From contig JAGPCH010000107.1 in assembly GCA_018058125.1 (NCBI GenBank), positions 1 through 6,047 on the forward strand: a stretch of DNA of 6,047 bases, written 5' to 3'. Made by a program: the position numbers and the translations under genes. Shown here piece by piece: positions 5,243 through 6,047 of the stretch (position 1 is the stretch's first letter; every line of letters starts with the position of its first letter). The notes below the pieces were generated by a model. It saw only the letters and a program-made list of their open reading frames with translations, was not told the origin of the DNA and ran no database searches. The DNA is from Ignavibacteria bacterium (GTDB taxonomy: Bacteria > Bacteroidota > Ignavibacteria > Tepidaquicellales > Tepidaquicellaceae).

Positions 5243-6047
5243 TTATTTCACGAGAGTCATTTTCTTAACCGACTCATAACTTCTTCCGCCCGAAACTGTT
5301 TTTAATTTATATAAATAAACTCCGCTCGGAAGATTCGATGCATTAAAACTGACAGAATATTTTCCGGCAGGTTTGGATTCATTAACCAAGACATCAACAG
5401 TTTTTCCGTTAATGTCAAAGACAGTCAACTCAGTATTACCTGTAAAAGGTATTTCAAAATCTATTGAAGTTACTGGATTGAATGGGTTTGGAAAATTTTG
5501 ATTAAGATTGAATCTATCAGGAAGCTCAGTATTATTTGAAATGCCTACAATAAGTTCAGAGTTAATTCTTGTGACCGAAAAATTTCCCTGCAAACCATTT
5601 TCAGTAGCTGTATAGCCGCTTGCCCATAGCCCGCTGAAATCCGTTCCGTAACCTGATATTGATGTTCCAATGGCATCGACACTTCTTGAAGTACTAACTA
5701 TGTCAGTGTGCCTGATCTCGATCAGCAAATTTCCACCTGAATATATATATGAAGAATCAAATTGGATATCAGGACCAAACTCATTTGGTGAATTTCCGGT
5801 AGTATATGAATTTGCCGGGATAGTAAGCGGACCTGATCTGACCAGTTTCTGCGGAGCCACTACATTTGCCGCAAAGACAGGACTCCTGTTAGCCGGATCG
5901 ACACTACCGCTAAGATAGATATCATAATTAGTGCAGGACGCATCACTTGCCGGCCAGCCCGTAGTACTTGAAACAGGTAGTCTGAAAGTAATGGCATTAA
6001 GTGACATTCCGACCAAAGCAGTTAATTGATTAGCATGAATCAATAGC
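5243..6047 (-). CDS. T9SS type A sorting-domain protein with jelly-roll-like domain, 5' end off window
   Basis: The frame is open to the right edge, so the true start and signal peptide are missing. A TTG at 6041-6043 is in frame, but the open frame continues through an upstream leucine codon and nothing marks TTG as a start. About 267 residues are visible. Numbered from that TTG, residues about 8-110 look like a beta-sandwich: LTALVGMSLNAITFRLP, then YDIYLSGSVDPANRSPVFAAN, LVRSGPLTIP and SGGNLLIEIRHT. This pattern recurs in secreted bacterial proteins with C-terminal sorting tags; I do not assign a ligand or activity. Residues about 178-266 are a T9SS type A sorting domain: NLNQNFPNPFNPVT, TVFDINGKTVDVLVNE, LPSGVYLYKLKT and a final K-K-M-T-L-V-K. 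The protein is therefore exported and probably displayed or released at the cell surface. It precedes the other T9SS gene with an 88-bp gap containing heptamer array C. Confidence 0.88.
   Translation of the reverse strand, partial: LLIHANQLTALVGMSLNAITFRLPVSSTTGWPASDASCTNYDIYLSGSVDPANRSPVFAANVVAPQKLVRSGPLTIPANSYTTGNSPNEFGPDIQFDSSYIYSGGNLLIEIRHTDIVSTSRSVDAIGTSISGYGTDFSGLWASGYTATENGLQGNFSVTRINSELIVGISNNTELPDRFNLNQNFPNPFNPVTSIDFEIPFTGNTELTVFDINGKTVDVLVNESKPAGKYSVSFNASNLPSGVYLYKLKTVSGGRSYESVKKMTLVK

Noticed and set aside
5670..5918. Plus-strand open frame of 82 codons inside the partial T9SS gene.
   Set aside because: It is a shadow of the sorting-domain protein, which has clear family motifs on the other strand.
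6041..6043. TTG as the start of the right-hand T9SS gene.
   Set aside because: The frame stays open to the window edge, no signal peptide follows this TTG, and a T9SS cargo must have one upstream, so the gene is treated as partial.

Overview
The window looks like part of an AT-rich, Gram-negative chromosome from the Bacteroidota/Chlorobi/Ignavibacteria side of the tree, most likely an Ignavibacteria-type organism. The main clue is two proteins that end in type IX secretion (T9SS) type A sorting domains with the N-F-P-N-P-F-N-P box. This box is very common in Ignavibacteria and their relatives. Most starts have an A/T-rich leader rather than a Shine-Dalgarno sequence, and there is a TAnnTTTG-type promoter candidate upstream of ald. 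The taxon is an inference from these traits, not a database match.

Left part, 1-1562, minus strand. The window opens inside an ECF-type RNA polymerase sigma factor; its N-terminal 85 residues are present and the rest lies off the left edge. Between it and the next gene upstream are a 9-bp tandem repeat and a strong intrinsic terminator. That terminator closes a complete, intact alanine dehydrogenase gene (ald), in which all the textbook catalytic and NAD-binding residues can be read. The sigma factor and ald are therefore probably separate transcription units.

Middle, 1563-4041. A 290-bp divergent spacer separates ald from a two-gene plus-strand unit. The first gene encodes a single-pass membrane protein with TPR-like helices and a coiled coil. 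The second encodes a secreted protein built almost entirely of three NBR1-like Ig domains. They are 68 bp apart and are probably co-transcribed. A joint envelope role is plausible but unproven.

Right part, 4042-6047. Two T9SS cargo genes on the minus strand converge on the plus-strand pair. Neither has a recognised enzymatic domain; the right-hand one runs off the window at its 5' end. The convergent spacer holds two perfect palindromes with centres 21 bp apart, then arrays of a 7-bp repeat (TATTGNG) in both orientations. Another array of the same heptamer follows the stop of the second cargo gene, so the complete cargo gene is bracketed by direct repeats. This repeat organisation is the most unusual feature of the window. 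No RNA genes, insertion sequences, CRISPR arrays or defence systems were seen.
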